Source: Bythopirellula goksoeyrii
Lineage (GTDB): Bacteria > Planctomycetota > Planctomycetia > Pirellulales > Lacipirellulaceae
DNA: 64,000 nucleotides
NCBI RefSeq assembly: GCF_008065115.1
Contig: NZ_CP042913.1
Span: 4,691,278 to 4,755,277, forward strand
Direction of reading: 5' to 3'
Part shown: positions 43,292 to 51,786 of the stretch, in pieces
Layout of the letters: every line of letters starts with the position of its first letter
Position numbering within the stretch: the stretch's first letter is position 1
Position numbers and translations under genes: made by a program
Notes under the pieces: model-generated
Database searches by the model: none
The model's input: the letters and a program-made list of their open reading frames with translations, nothing else
Told to the model about the DNA's origin: nothing

Positions 43292-43466
43292 CGGGTCGAG
43301 TCTCGGCGATCTATTCGAATGTTCTTTTTGGCGATGATCTTGCTGTGCCCAATATCGGGCACTCTGCATTCTGTGGCAAGAGCGACTGTGGCAGACTCGT
43401 ATGCATATCGCGGCCAATATGTTAGGCTAGCACCTCCGCTAAGTATAAATAAAAGGGCCTTCATCC

Positions 43467-43868
43467 ATGTTTCGAGTCACCCGTGAAATAGACTTCTGCT
43501 ACGGCCACCGCTTATTGAACTACGATGGCAAGTGTCGCTACCTGCATGGCCACAACGGCCGGGCCGTAATTAGCATTGAGGGATCGGAGCTGGACTCGCG
43601 TGGGATGGTGCTAGATTTCAGCGACATCAAGAAGACGGTAAGCACTTGGATCGACGAGAACCTGGACCACCGCATGATCCTTTGCAGCCGCGACCCCGTG
43701 GTGCCCATGCTCGAAGAAATGGGCGAGCCACTCTACTTATTGGACGAAAACCCGACGGCTGAGAACATCGCCAAGTTGATCTACGATCAGACCAGGGCAC
43801 ATGATGTGCCCATCGTCGAAGTGCGGCTGTGGGAGACCCCGCGGTGCTTTGCGACGTATGCACCGTGA
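43467..43868 (+). CDS. queD: 6-carboxytetrahydropterin synthase (QueD)
   Basis: It converts 7,8-dihydroneopterin triphosphate to 6-carboxy-tetrahydropterin for queuosine. The 133-residue protein has zinc ligands in YGHRLLNYDGKCRYLHGHNG (a His followed by C-x3-H-G-H, the cysteine of which is catalytic). The C-terminal Glu motif is VEVRLWETP. AAAAGGG lies upstream of ATG 43467. It is the first of four preQ1 genes, although queE and queC are on the other strand. A pair of REP-like hairpins separates it from queE. Confidence 0.92.
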   Translation: MFRVTREIDFCYGHRLLNYDGKCRYLHGHNGRAVISIEGSELDSRGMVLDFSDIKKTVSTWIDENLDHRMILCSRDPVVPMLEEMGEPLYLLDENPTAENIAKLIYDQTRAHDVPIVEVRLWETPRCFATYAP

Positions 43869-43871
43869 ACT

Positions 43872-43896
43872 GCGAGCCGGGTCGTCCTCGACCCCG
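43872..43896 (+). repeat. REP-like hairpin element, copy 2 (left half of inverted pair)
   Basis: GCGAGCC then GGGTCG-TCCT-CGACCC and CG. It forms a small hairpin and is the inverted partner of the copy at 43932-43957. It begins 3 bases after the queD stop. Confidence 0.7.
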
Positions 43897-43931
43897 ATTT
43901 CCCAAAACAGTTTCTTGTGGAGCGACATTGA

Positions 43932-43957
43932 CCTGGGTCGACGACGACCAGGCTCGC
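43932..43957 (-). repeat. REP-like hairpin element, copy 3 (right half of inverted pair)
   Basis: Read on the minus strand it begins GCGAGCCTGGTCGTCGTCGA, matching copy 2 with few changes. The pair is separated by 35 bases and could fold into one cruciform or serve as a two-way terminator for the convergent queD and queE. Its edge is 8 bases from the queE stop. Confidence 0.7.
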
Positions 43958-43964
43958 TGATACT

Positions 43965-44651
43965 TTAAGTCCCTCTTACAGGCCCAAACCACTCGATCTG
44001 CTTTCGCGGGCAGAAGGTCCACCCGTGCTCAATGCAGATTGGTTCCAGCCATGCGCTTCGTGGCTGAAGCTCCTCCAAAGTCGTTCCCTGGGGCATCAGC
44101 AGCACACGGTCACCTTGTATTCCAGAAAAGTGGCTCAGAAACTCCTCGACTTCCTCAATTTCTCCCGCGTGGTCGATGACAAATTTTAGTTGGTAATCGT
44201 GCTGCTCAAGCAGTTGAGCTATCACCTCGGGTTGAAATCGTTGACGCTCATGACGACGGTGCCAATGAGGAAACTGCTCGGCGTCCGGCCCGCTGGAGCT
44301 GAGCTTGGGGCTAATGGACATTAGATCACACTCGACGGGCAGGAACAGGGTGCCAGCCGTCTCGACGGTGATGTGCCGACCGCTGGCGCGCAATGACTCG
44401 GCAAGAGGGATAAGCTCCGCAAAAAGCATCGGTTCCCCGCCCGTAAGCACCACGTGCTGGCAATCCCACTCTTCGATCTCCGCCACGATTTCATCGACCG
44501 CGTAATCAGTTCCTTCGGGCTGCCATGAAGTGAACGGGGTATCACAGAACCAGCAGCGCAGGTTGCAACCGCTCGCGCGGACAAACACGCTGGGAGTGCC
44601 AGTCAGCAGTCCTTCTCCCTGCACCGATTTATAGATCTCTGCAACTTTCAT
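43965..44651 (-). CDS. queE: 7-carboxy-7-deazaguanine synthase (radical SAM)
   Basis: It converts 6-carboxy-tetrahydropterin to 7-carboxy-7-deazaguanine. The 228-residue protein starts MKVAEIYKSVQGEG. It has the radical SAM cluster motif CNLRCWFC (C29, C33, C36; C-x3-C-x2-C) and the SAM-binding LTGGEPML. queC ends 3 bases upstream of its start, so queC-queE is an operon. Length is normal for QueE. Confidence 0.95.
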   Translation of the reverse strand: MKVAEIYKSVQGEGLLTGTPSVFVRASGCNLRCWFCDTPFTSWQPEGTDYAVDEIVAEIEEWDCQHVVLTGGEPMLFAELIPLAESLRASGRHITVETAGTLFLPVECDLMSISPKLSSSGPDAEQFPHWHRRHERQRFQPEVIAQLLEQHDYQLKFVIDHAGEIEEVEEFLSHFSGIQGDRVLLMPQGTTLEELQPRSAWLEPICIEHGWTFCPRKQIEWFGPVRGT

Positions 44652-44654
44652 AGT

Positions 44655-45353
44655 TCAAACTTGATATTCTATCGGATCTTCAAGTCCCGCGTCAGCGAAA
44701 CCTTGTTTGCGAAGCTGGCAGGCATCGCACTTGCCGCAGGCTAGCCCTGCTTCGTTGGGCGAATAACACGTATGGGTCAGACCGTAGTCAACGCTGAGTT
44801 CCATGCCTTGTCGAATGATTTCTGCCTTAGTCATCTGGATTAGTGGAGCATGAATTGAGAATTTGGTCGCCCCTTCCACCCCGGCTTTGGTGGCCAAGTT
44901 GGCAAGCTGCTCGAACGCAACGATAAACTCCGGTCGGCAGTCGGGATAGCCACTATAGTCGACCGCGTTGACACCAACGAAGATATCGGCCGCTCCCAGC
45001 ACCTCAGCGAAACCCAGGGCCAACGAGAGCATGACCGTATTGCGAGCCGGAACATATGTGACAGGAATACCTACCGACATTTCCTCCCCACTACGACCTT
45101 GTGGAACCTCAATGTCTGCCGTCAGGGCACTTCCACCCAAACTAGCCAAATCAATCGAGACGAGTTTGTGATCCTGAATTTTCAAGGAGTCGGCTACCCG
45201 CCGAGCCGACGTCAGTTCAAATCGATGACGCTGGCCGTAGTCGATGCTCAAGGCGTGGACCTGAAAGCCCTGGCTGAGTGCGATTGCGGCAGTTGTCGCC
45301 GAATCGAGGCCACCGGAAAGCAACACCACGGCATGTTTGGGGGAGTCTGTCAT
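44655..45353 (-). CDS. queC: 7-cyano-7-deazaguanine synthase
   Basis: It makes preQ0 from 7-carboxy-7-deazaguanine, ammonia and ATP. The 232-residue protein has the PP-loop [16 protein letters not shown] at the N-terminus and the zinc site [20 protein letters not shown] (four Cys). It is the first gene of the queC-queE operon and is divergent from queF across about 110 bases in which I see no preQ1 riboswitch. Confidence 0.96.
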   Translation of the reverse strand: MTDSPKHAVVLLSGGLDSATTAAIALSQGFQVHALSIDYGQRHRFELTSARRVADSLKIQDHKLVSIDLASLGGSALTADIEVPQGRSGEEMSVGIPVTYVPARNTVMLSLALGFAEVLGAADIFVGVNAVDYSGYPDCRPEFIVAFEQLANLATKAGVEGATKFSIHAPLIQMTKAEIIRQGMELSVDYGLTHTCYSPNEAGLACGKCDACQLRKQGFADAGLEDPIEYQV

Positions 45354-45463
45354 AGTCTAAAAATACATCAATCGACACCAATTCTCGGGAGCCTCAAAAA
45401 TGAGCCACTTTGCGCCCGCTCCTTATCATGCCACAATCACAGATTCGCTGAAAGGAGAGCCCC

Positions 45464-45820
45464 ATGAGTGACTTCCGCACCAAGCTGGAAACCTTCGAAA
45501 ATCAGTTTCCCGAGCGGGATTACCGTATCGAGATTGTTTGCCCCGAGTTTACGTCGGTCTGCCCCAAAACGGGTCAGCCTGATTTTGCTACCATTACGTT
45601 CACATATATACCTCACAAGTTGTGCGTCGAGCTGAAAAGCTTGAAGCTCTATCTGCAGAGCTACCGCAATGAGGGGATTTTTTACGAGAATATCACGAAT
45701 GTCATTCTCGACGACATGACGGCTGTCTTGTCACCTCGGTGGTTGAAGATCGTAGCGGCGTTCACCGCACGCGGCGGAATCACTGAGACGGTGACAGCCG
45801 AGTTCGCATCGGCTATGTGA
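45464..45820 (+). CDS. queF: preQ0 reductase (NADPH-dependent 7-cyano-7-deazaguanine reductase)
   Basis: It reduces the nitrile of preQ0 to preQ1, the last step before tRNA insertion. The 118-residue protein is the short, single-domain type. C33 in [12 protein letters not shown] forms the thioimide and D40 is the acid. The QueF motif [20 protein letters not shown] is complete. AAAGGAGAG lies just before ATG 45464. With queD, queE and queC it makes a complete preQ1 pathway from GTP apart from the first enzyme; tgt and queA are outside the window. Confidence 0.95.
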   Translation: MSDFRTKLETFENQFPERDYRIEIVCPEFTSVCPKTGQPDFATITFTYIPHKLCVELKSLKLYLQSYRNEGIFYENITNVILDDMTAVLSPRWLKIVAAFTARGGITETVTAEFASAM

Positions 45821-45889
45821 GAAAAGCAAAGCCGGGGGATTGCTATCTCCTGACATTACGATCCACCTAATTCATCGCAGGAGAATTTC

Positions 45890-46903
45890 ATGCCAGCTAC
45901 CCCCCGAGTTATCATCTCCGCTTTCGGCGACGAAGCCGCCATTCACAAGACCGCTTGGGAACAGTATTCCGCGCTGGCTGCTTTAGGACTTGAATACTAC
46001 AGCATACGTTTTATCGACGTCGGCAATGGCATCAAGAATGTGATGAATCTCACCAAGGCGGAGATCACCAAACTACGGCACCTGGAGGGGGACTTCGGAC
46101 TGAATGTCGCCTCGATAGGCTCGCCCATTGGCAAGGTGAAACTCGTTAGCGCCGACGATGGCACTTCGAACAAGTTTGTACCTTTCAAAAAATACTTGGC
46201 AACGGAGGTGGCAAAAGCTTGCGCGATGGCTCACGCATTCGAGACGAAACTCATTCGAGGGTTTTCCTTTTATCACCCTAAGGGGACTGATCCGTGGGAC
46301 CATCTGCCACAGGCTGTCGATCAACTCGGCGAGATTGCCGAGATGTGCCACCGAAGCGATTTAACTTTTGGCCTGGAAATCGAGGCCAATCTAGTAGGAC
46401 AAACGGGACAGTTGATGGCGGAGTTACATCGACGTGTGAACCACCCTGCCCTGGTTACCATCTTCGACGGAGGAAATATCGTAAGCCAAGGCTTTTCGAC
46501 TCAAGAAACCTTTGAGCAATACCAGGCGATGAAGCCCAGCATTGGTTGGATGCACATCAAGGACTACCACGATCCCCAACTTAACTCGCGTCAGACTCAC
46601 GTCGAGGAGGACAAGTTAAAGAATTTCGTTCCGGCTGATGTCGGTGACAGTGGGCATGACCAGATTCTCAAGGATTTTGCTCTCGAGATACCCAAACTAG
46701 AACGACGATTGAAGCGACGTGGTATTCCCGGAGTTTTCCTCGACCTGGAACCACACCTAAAGGGTGGCGGTCAATTTGGCGGATTCAGTGGCCCAGACGG
46801 AACCGCGGTAGCTCTCAAGGGACTTACTCGTATCCTCGACTACCTAGGAATCGACTATCACCTGCGTGATTTTGGCGACGTCTGTGCAGATCGTGGGTTC
46901 TAG
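45890..46903 (+). CDS. Sugar phosphate isomerase/epimerase-like TIM-barrel protein
   Basis: A 337-residue protein of the xylose-isomerase-like TIM barrel (AP-endonuclease family 2) fold. Likely metal ligands are E in LEIEAN, D in TIFDGGN, H in WMHIKDYHDP and E in LDLEPHL. The substrate is not clear; relatives act on sugars, inositols or hydroxypyruvate. CAGGAGAA precedes ATG 45890. It follows queF by 69 bases and overlaps the convergent FHA gene by 4 bases. Confidence 0.8.
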   Translation: MPATPRVIISAFGDEAAIHKTAWEQYSALAALGLEYYSIRFIDVGNGIKNVMNLTKAEITKLRHLEGDFGLNVASIGSPIGKVKLVSADDGTSNKFVPFKKYLATEVAKACAMAHAFETKLIRGFSFYHPKGTDPWDHLPQAVDQLGEIAEMCHRSDLTFGLEIEANLVGQTGQLMAELHRRVNHPALVTIFDGGNIVSQGFSTQETFEQYQAMKPSIGWMHIKDYHDPQLNSRQTHVEEDKLKNFVPADVGDSGHDQILKDFALEIPKLERRLKRRGIPGVFLDLEPHLKGGGQFGGFSGPDGTAVALKGLTRILDYLGIDYHLRDFGDVCADRGF

Positions 46904-49900
46904 TCTTGAGATGCTTCAAGACATTTATTGCCACCATCTATAGGTAGCGAGTCTGCTTGCTCTGAGAATTCGGCCGTTTTGCTCTCCGCTCCCCCGTCGC
47001 GAATCATTTCAAGCAGCTCTGCTATGAGTTTGAACCCCCAATAAATACTCACGACTCCGACTGCACATCCGCCGAGAAAAAGGGGATGGGCGAAATGTTC
47101 GGCTGAAGCAATCATGGCAGTTGCGGTTCCCCCCGCAATCGAGGACACCAGAAACTTGCCCAAGACACCTTCGAAGTGGCGACGTTTGCTATGCTTGGCA
47201 ATAGCAGAGCGGGCGGAAGTATTTGCTAGCTCTCGCATGGAGGCCAAATCAATGGGCTGTGATGGCTTACTCGATGTCGCTTTCAGGTCTGCGATGTCCA
47301 GCAATCCGTGAGGTTCTTCGGGCTTAATATCTTCTGTCTCTGTTCTCTTAGGAGATGCCGTATGAGAGTTTGTTTTCTGGATTTGAGAATCGCCATTGAA
47401 ACTAGACTCTTGAATGCCACTATAGGTGTGAGGGTTCGAGACACCAGACACTTCTCCTCTCACGCGTCGCATGAGATTCGACATATAGGCTTCCAGGTCC
47501 CCATCGTCTTCGCCATCCGCTTCAGAGAGAGGATTACTTGGCAGCGGAGAATCCTTAGCGGGTGCTATTGATTCTGGCGCTAGAGGGGATCTCTCTTCGA
47601 CCTGTCCAAAGCCGTTTTCATCAAGCAAATGGCTGTATTGATCGATGAACGAAGGTGGCTGGAAATCAGCGGATGGCTCCGCTTGTTCTTCTTTTTCTTC
47701 GAGATCGATAGGAGTGGTAAGTGCAACGGTCGGCGATTTGACGTATTCTGTGGAATCTTCTTCTGTGGGCACCGCTTCCGCGCTATCGGAGTTGACCTCC
47801 GATTCACTTGGTAGCTTAATAGTCATAGCTTTCACTACTCCCGTAGTGTCAGTGGCACCTGCCCCACGGGCCTGCTCAAGCTCTGCCAGAGTCTGCTTGT
47901 GAACCACGTTCAACTGCTGTGCCTGTTCACTACATTCGGTCAGCAACTCTTGCGATTGTTTTAGATCGGCTGTCAACTGTTCGATTTTGCTTTCCCGCTC
48001 TGCAAGAGACTTGGCGACGTGGTCACGTTCTTGCTCAACCAGAGAGAACTTCTTATGAACTGTTTCGAGCTGGGAAGTTAGTTCTTCAATCTGATCAACC
48101 TGGGCAGCTATGCACTGGAAATATTCCTCTTGCTCTTCATCAATCTGAGAGTCTTTGGAACGCAGCTCTTCCAGTTCAGCTTTGAAACCTTCAGACTCCG
48201 ACTCTTGGGAAGCCAATCTCTCCACAAGTTGGTTCCGCTCTTGTTCGACTTCTTCAAGTTTCGTCCGCAAAGTGTCGAGATCGGTGCTTAGCAGATCTAT
48301 TTGGCTCTCATGGTTGGAGATACTTGTAGCATGCTGTTCACGTTCAATCGAGAAAGCTTCGATCTCCGCCCGCTTACCCTCAAGTTCACTCGTTAGCTCG
48401 ATAAGTTGTGACTCTTGTGAGGCGAAGCTTTGGGCTATATTATCTCGCTCCTGCTCAGCTAGCGCAATACTCGCTCTGAGTTCATCGAATTCGGCACGAA
48501 GCTGCTCTATCGTATTCTCGCGGTCAGTGATCTTCTCTGAGAATTGTTTGCGCTCTTCCTCATGGCGAATGACGTTCGCCCGCAAGTCATCCAATTCGCC
48601 TGTCAGCAGCTCAATCTGTCCAATTCGGGCGGCAATGTCTTCATTTAATTCGGCCTGAGCTTCCTCGCTCTCAGAGACGATAGCGTGGAGTTGTTCCAGC
48701 CGTTGAGAGGCATTCTGGAGTAGTTCTTCGCGTGCATCGATATCTTCCTGGATCGATCGCAATTGTTCTGACAATTGGTCGCGTTCTACTCTGAGTGCCT
48801 CAAACGCATTCTTGTCGAAGTTGACTTGCTCTTCTTCAAGTTCTTCGATGCGGAATAGGTTTTCTTCCTCTGCCTTCTTCAGCCGAGTGATTTCAGCTAG
48901 CGATTGCTGCCATTCCGAGGTAAGGCTCTTGACGTCGATCTCCAACAACTCGTTTTGGTTGCGTTGCTCAGCAGCCTCGTTGATCAGCTTCGCTTTCTCG
49001 TCCGAATACTGTTCACGCTCCGTGCGCAACTCAGATAGTTCATTGCGGAGGTCTTCTTGCTCACTGGAGTGCCGTTCTAGATTTTCGACAGTAACCCGAA
49101 GTTCCTCTTTTGCACACTGCAAGAGCTGTTGATAATCTGATGCCGAGCGTTGTAGATCCTCAGACTCCTCCTTCAAACGAGCGTTTTCTGTTTTCGCTTC
49201 AGAAAGCTCTTTTCTAAGAGCGGCCAATTCATCGGAGAGTTCATTTTGGCCCTGAATCTGTTCTGCAAGTCTGGCTTCTGCGATCTGTGCCGCTTCCAGG
49301 GATGCAACGTGATCATGCTCCAGTTCGGCAATACGATTGTCTTGCTCGGCAATCTGCTGAGAGAGTTGGTTTTTCTCTTCCTGGAGGCAATGCGTAGATT
49401 CTGTAAATTGATCGCAATTTGCACTCAGTTCGTCGATTCGACGCTGTGCTTCTTGACTTCGTGCCTCTGCCTCATTCAGCGCCGCTTCTAATTGAGATGT
49501 TTTTTCGTAGGCAGCAGATAACTCGCCAATCACACGATCCAACTCCGCGGCCTGCTGCGAGTCACGCTCAGTTGAGCTGTTGCGGAGTTGCTCTAGTTCG
49601 TGGGAAAGTGATTCGCGTTCTGCCTGGCCAACTTGGAGTTGTTCGGATAGCTGGTGAATCTGTTCCGAGGTGTTGGTGCGGACTTCTTCTAGTTCTTCGG
49701 CGAGCAATTCACGTTCACCTTGGACGGAATGAAGTTGCTCGGTCAGGTGCCGGACCTCCTCGGTAGCGTTGGTTCGCAACTGCTCCACCTCACCGGAGAG
49801 CCAATCCCGTTCTCCCTCTAGGGCCTGCAATTGCTCAGCAAGACTGCGGTTCTCTTCTGCAAAACTCGTCCGAAGTTGTTCCAATTCAGCGGCAAGAGAG

Positions 49901-50571
49901 TTTCGCTCCTGCTCGGCAGCTTCCCAGCGTTCGGCATAGGATTCTGCTTCTTGCTGTGACTTTTTTGCAAGTGATCGCTCCTGGCGGAGGCTTGCGATCA
50001 GACTCCTGCACCGATTACGCGACTGCTGATTAATCTCGGCAAGTTTCTTATCTGCTTGCAGTGAGCTCTTGTCTCCGACCAACACAATGGTATCGCAGAC
50101 TTCGTACTTTCTTGACGATTCTTCTGTCTGGCAGGGCTGTGGGTCTGGTGGTAGGTCAGGAGTCTGCTCCAACTTCGGTTCGTTACTGGGAGTATTTTTG
50201 GCGTCCTGTGGCAGCTCAGAATCGACGGCATCGGTGATTGCTAGTTTCAATTGCAAACTGCCGATCGAGAGTTTGTCACCTGCATAGAGTGGTGCAGTAG
50301 TGAACTCTTGGTCATTGAGCAACATCCCTGGCGACCAGCTTGTGGCAGTGACTCCATCGCAGCCGTGCACCAACAGACAATGCAGAGGGCGAACCTGCTC
50401 TTCTGCGAGCCGTACTTGGCAACTGGGGCTCGAGCCGATGGTACATTTACCCGCAGGTAGTTCGATCGAATGGGTCCACTGGTCATCACTGAAAATATCC
50501 AGCTTGAACCGAGTAGGACTCGACGGGAGACTTTGCGATGCAACTGTTTCTTCTACTTGCAGAGTGGTCAT
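46900..50571 (-). CDS. Large FHA-domain, coiled-coil membrane protein
   Basis: A 1223-residue protein. A FHA-like domain lies at about residues 25-115 (KCTIGSSPSCQVRLAEEQ, VRPLHCLLV, then LLNDQEF). Where canonical domains have R and S for pThr binding, this one has S (IGSS) and R (VRP). A coiled coil of about 750 residues follows, rich in Glu/Gln/Leu, with 32-residue repeats at first and seven 35-residue repeats later. A Ser/Pro-rich part and two C-terminal membrane helices (about FLVSSIAGGTATAMIASAEH and LFLGGCAVGVVSIYWGFKLI) end the protein. No signal peptide, so the rod is cytoplasmic. Start ATG 50571; the frame runs to 50715. A structural or scaffolding role is my inference. Confidence 0.75.
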   Translation of the reverse strand: MTTLQVEETVASQSLPSSPTRFKLDIFSDDQWTHSIELPAGKCTIGSSPSCQVRLAEEQVRPLHCLLVHGCDGVTATSWSPGMLLNDQEFTTAPLYAGDKLSIGSLQLKLAITDAVDSELPQDAKNTPSNEPKLEQTPDLPPDPQPCQTEESSRKYEVCDTIVLVGDKSSLQADKKLAEINQQSRNRCRSLIASLRQERSLAKKSQQEAESYAERWEAAEQERNSLAAELEQLRTSFAEENRSLAEQLQALEGERDWLSGEVEQLRTNATEEVRHLTEQLHSVQGERELLAEELEEVRTNTSEQIHQLSEQLQVGQAERESLSHELEQLRNSSTERDSQQAAELDRVIGELSAAYEKTSQLEAALNEAEARSQEAQRRIDELSANCDQFTESTHCLQEEKNQLSQQIAEQDNRIAELEHDHVASLEAAQIAEARLAEQIQGQNELSDELAALRKELSEAKTENARLKEESEDLQRSASDYQQLLQCAKEELRVTVENLERHSSEQEDLRNELSELRTEREQYSDEKAKLINEAAEQRNQNELLEIDVKSLTSEWQQSLAEITRLKKAEEENLFRIEELEEEQVNFDKNAFEALRVERDQLSEQLRSIQEDIDAREELLQNASQRLEQLHAIVSESEEAQAELNEDIAARIGQIELLTGELDDLRANVIRHEEERKQFSEKITDRENTIEQLRAEFDELRASIALAEQERDNIAQSFASQESQLIELTSELEGKRAEIEAFSIEREQHATSISNHESQIDLLSTDLDTLRTKLEEVEQERNQLVERLASQESESEGFKAELEELRSKDSQIDEEQEEYFQCIAAQVDQIEELTSQLETVHKKFSLVEQERDHVAKSLAERESKIEQLTADLKQSQELLTECSEQAQQLNVVHKQTLAELEQARGAGATDTTGVVKAMTIKLPSESEVNSDSAEAVPTEEDSTEYVKSPTVALTTPIDLEEKEEQAEPSADFQPPSFIDQYSHLLDENGFGQVEERSPLAPESIAPAKDSPLPSNPLSEADGEDDGDLEAYMSNLMRRVRGEVSGVSNPHTYSGIQESSFNGDSQIQKTNSHTASPKRTETEDIKPEEPHGLLDIADLKATSSKPSQPIDLASMRELANTSARSAIAKHSKRRHFEGVLGKFLVSSIAGGTATAMIASAEHFAHPLFLGGCAVGVVSIYWGFKLIAELLEMIRDGGAESKTAEFSEQADSLPIDGGNKCLEASQD
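47926..48660 (-). repeat. Seven tandem 35-residue coiled-coil units (105 bases each)
   Basis: Within the FHA gene, seven consecutive units of exactly 35 residues (five heptads) begin with an E-R/E-Q motif: ERKQFSEKITDREN, ERDNIAQSFASQES, EREQHATSISNHES, ERNQLVERLASQES, EQEEYFQCIAAQVD, ERDHVAKSLAERES, plus a divergent first unit AQAELNEDIAARIG. Confidence 0.75.
49620..49907 (-). repeat. Three tandem 32-residue coiled-coil units (96 bases each)
   Basis: Units beginning ERNSLAAELEQLRTS, ERDWLSGEVEQLRTN and ERELLAEELEEVRTN are 32 residues long. A partial fourth follows (ERESLSHELEQLRNS). The length is 4 residues more than four heptads. Confidence 0.75.
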
Positions 50572-51291
50572 AATGCCTGGCCAAGATGTGCAAAAGTAAG
50601 GAGCATAGGGAAATTCGATCCCCCCATAGGGGGTGACCCAAAAATCATGATGTACGCAATAGTAGGTCACGAAAGCACAATCCAAGCGCGGATGCGGCGA
50701 AAAGGCCTCAGACAATTGCGAAGGTGAGCGCTTGGATTGTTGGGGAAAGCCCAGTCATAGAAGTTCTGCAAGTGGCTTGGATCAGATTTTGCGGATTGTG
50801 TCAAAAATAGGGTGTTCCCAGACGCGAGAACAACCGATTATCGAAACTGCTGGGTAGTGGCTAGACATTTAGCCCCAAGAATGAGGAATTAGACAAAATT
50901 TCCTGATTCAGGGTGATTTGTCCTGATTCGCAAAGGAAAAGTGTGTTATTTCAAGCGCTTTTTCGAGAGGCTAGTTGAGTTCGTAATTGCTTACAAAATA
51001 AGGACTTACGTGGATTATTGCTGCGAAACTGAGGTTTAAGGGCGTCTTTTTGGGTTTGTGCGACCTAAACTCAGCCGGATGCGTACTATAGTTACGTTGC
51101 ATCTCGCATAGTTTCCCCCTGAGAGGGGGGGCGAGCTGAGGAACAAAAGGCACTTTGGAATTACGCCGGTTGGATCGGCATTTTCCAAAGCGGAACAGAG
51201 CAAAGTGGCAACCGCGACAACTATTTGAGACTTGCCTCCCGGCAATCCAAAGGATATTGGACGTCGCGACCTGATCGGTAAGGTGAACAGC
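50572..51291. other. Long intergenic region, divergent control
   Basis: These 720 bases lie between the FHA gene (minus) and the TraR/DksA gene (plus). Short open frames here have no signs of coding. TCCTGATTC occurs twice 19 bases apart near 50902-50930. TATAGT near 51090 is a possible -10, without a clear -35. I see no tRNA, terminator or small RNA with confidence. Confidence 0.4.
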
Positions 51292-51705
51292 ATGGCTAGA
51301 AAAGACTCAATATTGAAATTGCGTGAACTTTTGGTTTACCGGCGCGATGCCTTACGCAAGGCTTTGGCCGGGGACCTGAGTATGCTCAAGTCTTTACCAG
51401 AGCAGACTGGTGGGGATGTGGTCGACGCTGCCCTCGATGCTGCCCAGGATGAAATCAGCTCGCAATTGGCCGAGGTCGAGAGCCGCGAGTTGGCTCAAAT
51501 CGAGAGTTCCTTAGAGCGGATGCGCGAAGGGACTTACGGACAATGTGAAGTTTGTGAAGGCAAAATTCCATTGGCTCGCCTGAATGCCCTTCCTTATGCC
51601 ATAACTTGCATCGATTGCCAACGTGCGTCTGAGTCGGGTGGTGGCGGATCAGTAAGCAATAATTGGGGGAGTCTCGTCGATAGCGATTTCAGCTATACTG
51701 ACTAG
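51292..51705 (+). CDS. TraR/DksA-type zinc finger protein
   Basis: A 137-residue protein with an N-terminal helical part (MARKDSILKLREL) and a C4 zinc finger CEVCEGKIPLARLNALPY then CIDC (C-x2-C...C-x2-C), typical of DksA/TraR proteins that bind RNA polymerase and change promoter response to ppGpp. The DxxDxA-type tip here reads DAALDAAQDE. AAGGTG precedes ATG 51292; the frame runs to 51232. It probably acts on stress or growth-rate control. It stands upstream of an HtrA protease. Confidence 0.85.
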   Translation: MARKDSILKLRELLVYRRDALRKALAGDLSMLKSLPEQTGGDVVDAALDAAQDEISSQLAEVESRELAQIESSLERMREGTYGQCEVCEGKIPLARLNALPYAITCIDCQRASESGGGGSVSNNWGSLVDSDFSYTD

Positions 51706-51786
51706 AGACGCCTGATAGAATTCAGGGATTAACAGAGTGCCAAAGAGCACTTTGTCGCTCACAAGCCAAAAAAAGAGAATCCTTTG

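Noticed and set aside
43872-43957. Insertion sequence ends
   Set aside because: The inverted pair is too close for a transposon and contains no gene; a REP-like pair fits better.
45354-45463. preQ1 riboswitch between queC and queF
   Set aside because: No matching loop and A-rich tail could be found on either strand.
48155-48658. Open frame on the + strand rich in Ser/Arg/Leu opposite the FHA gene
   Set aside because: It is the mirror of the Glu/Leu-rich coiled coil, which produces Ser-rich antisense frames.
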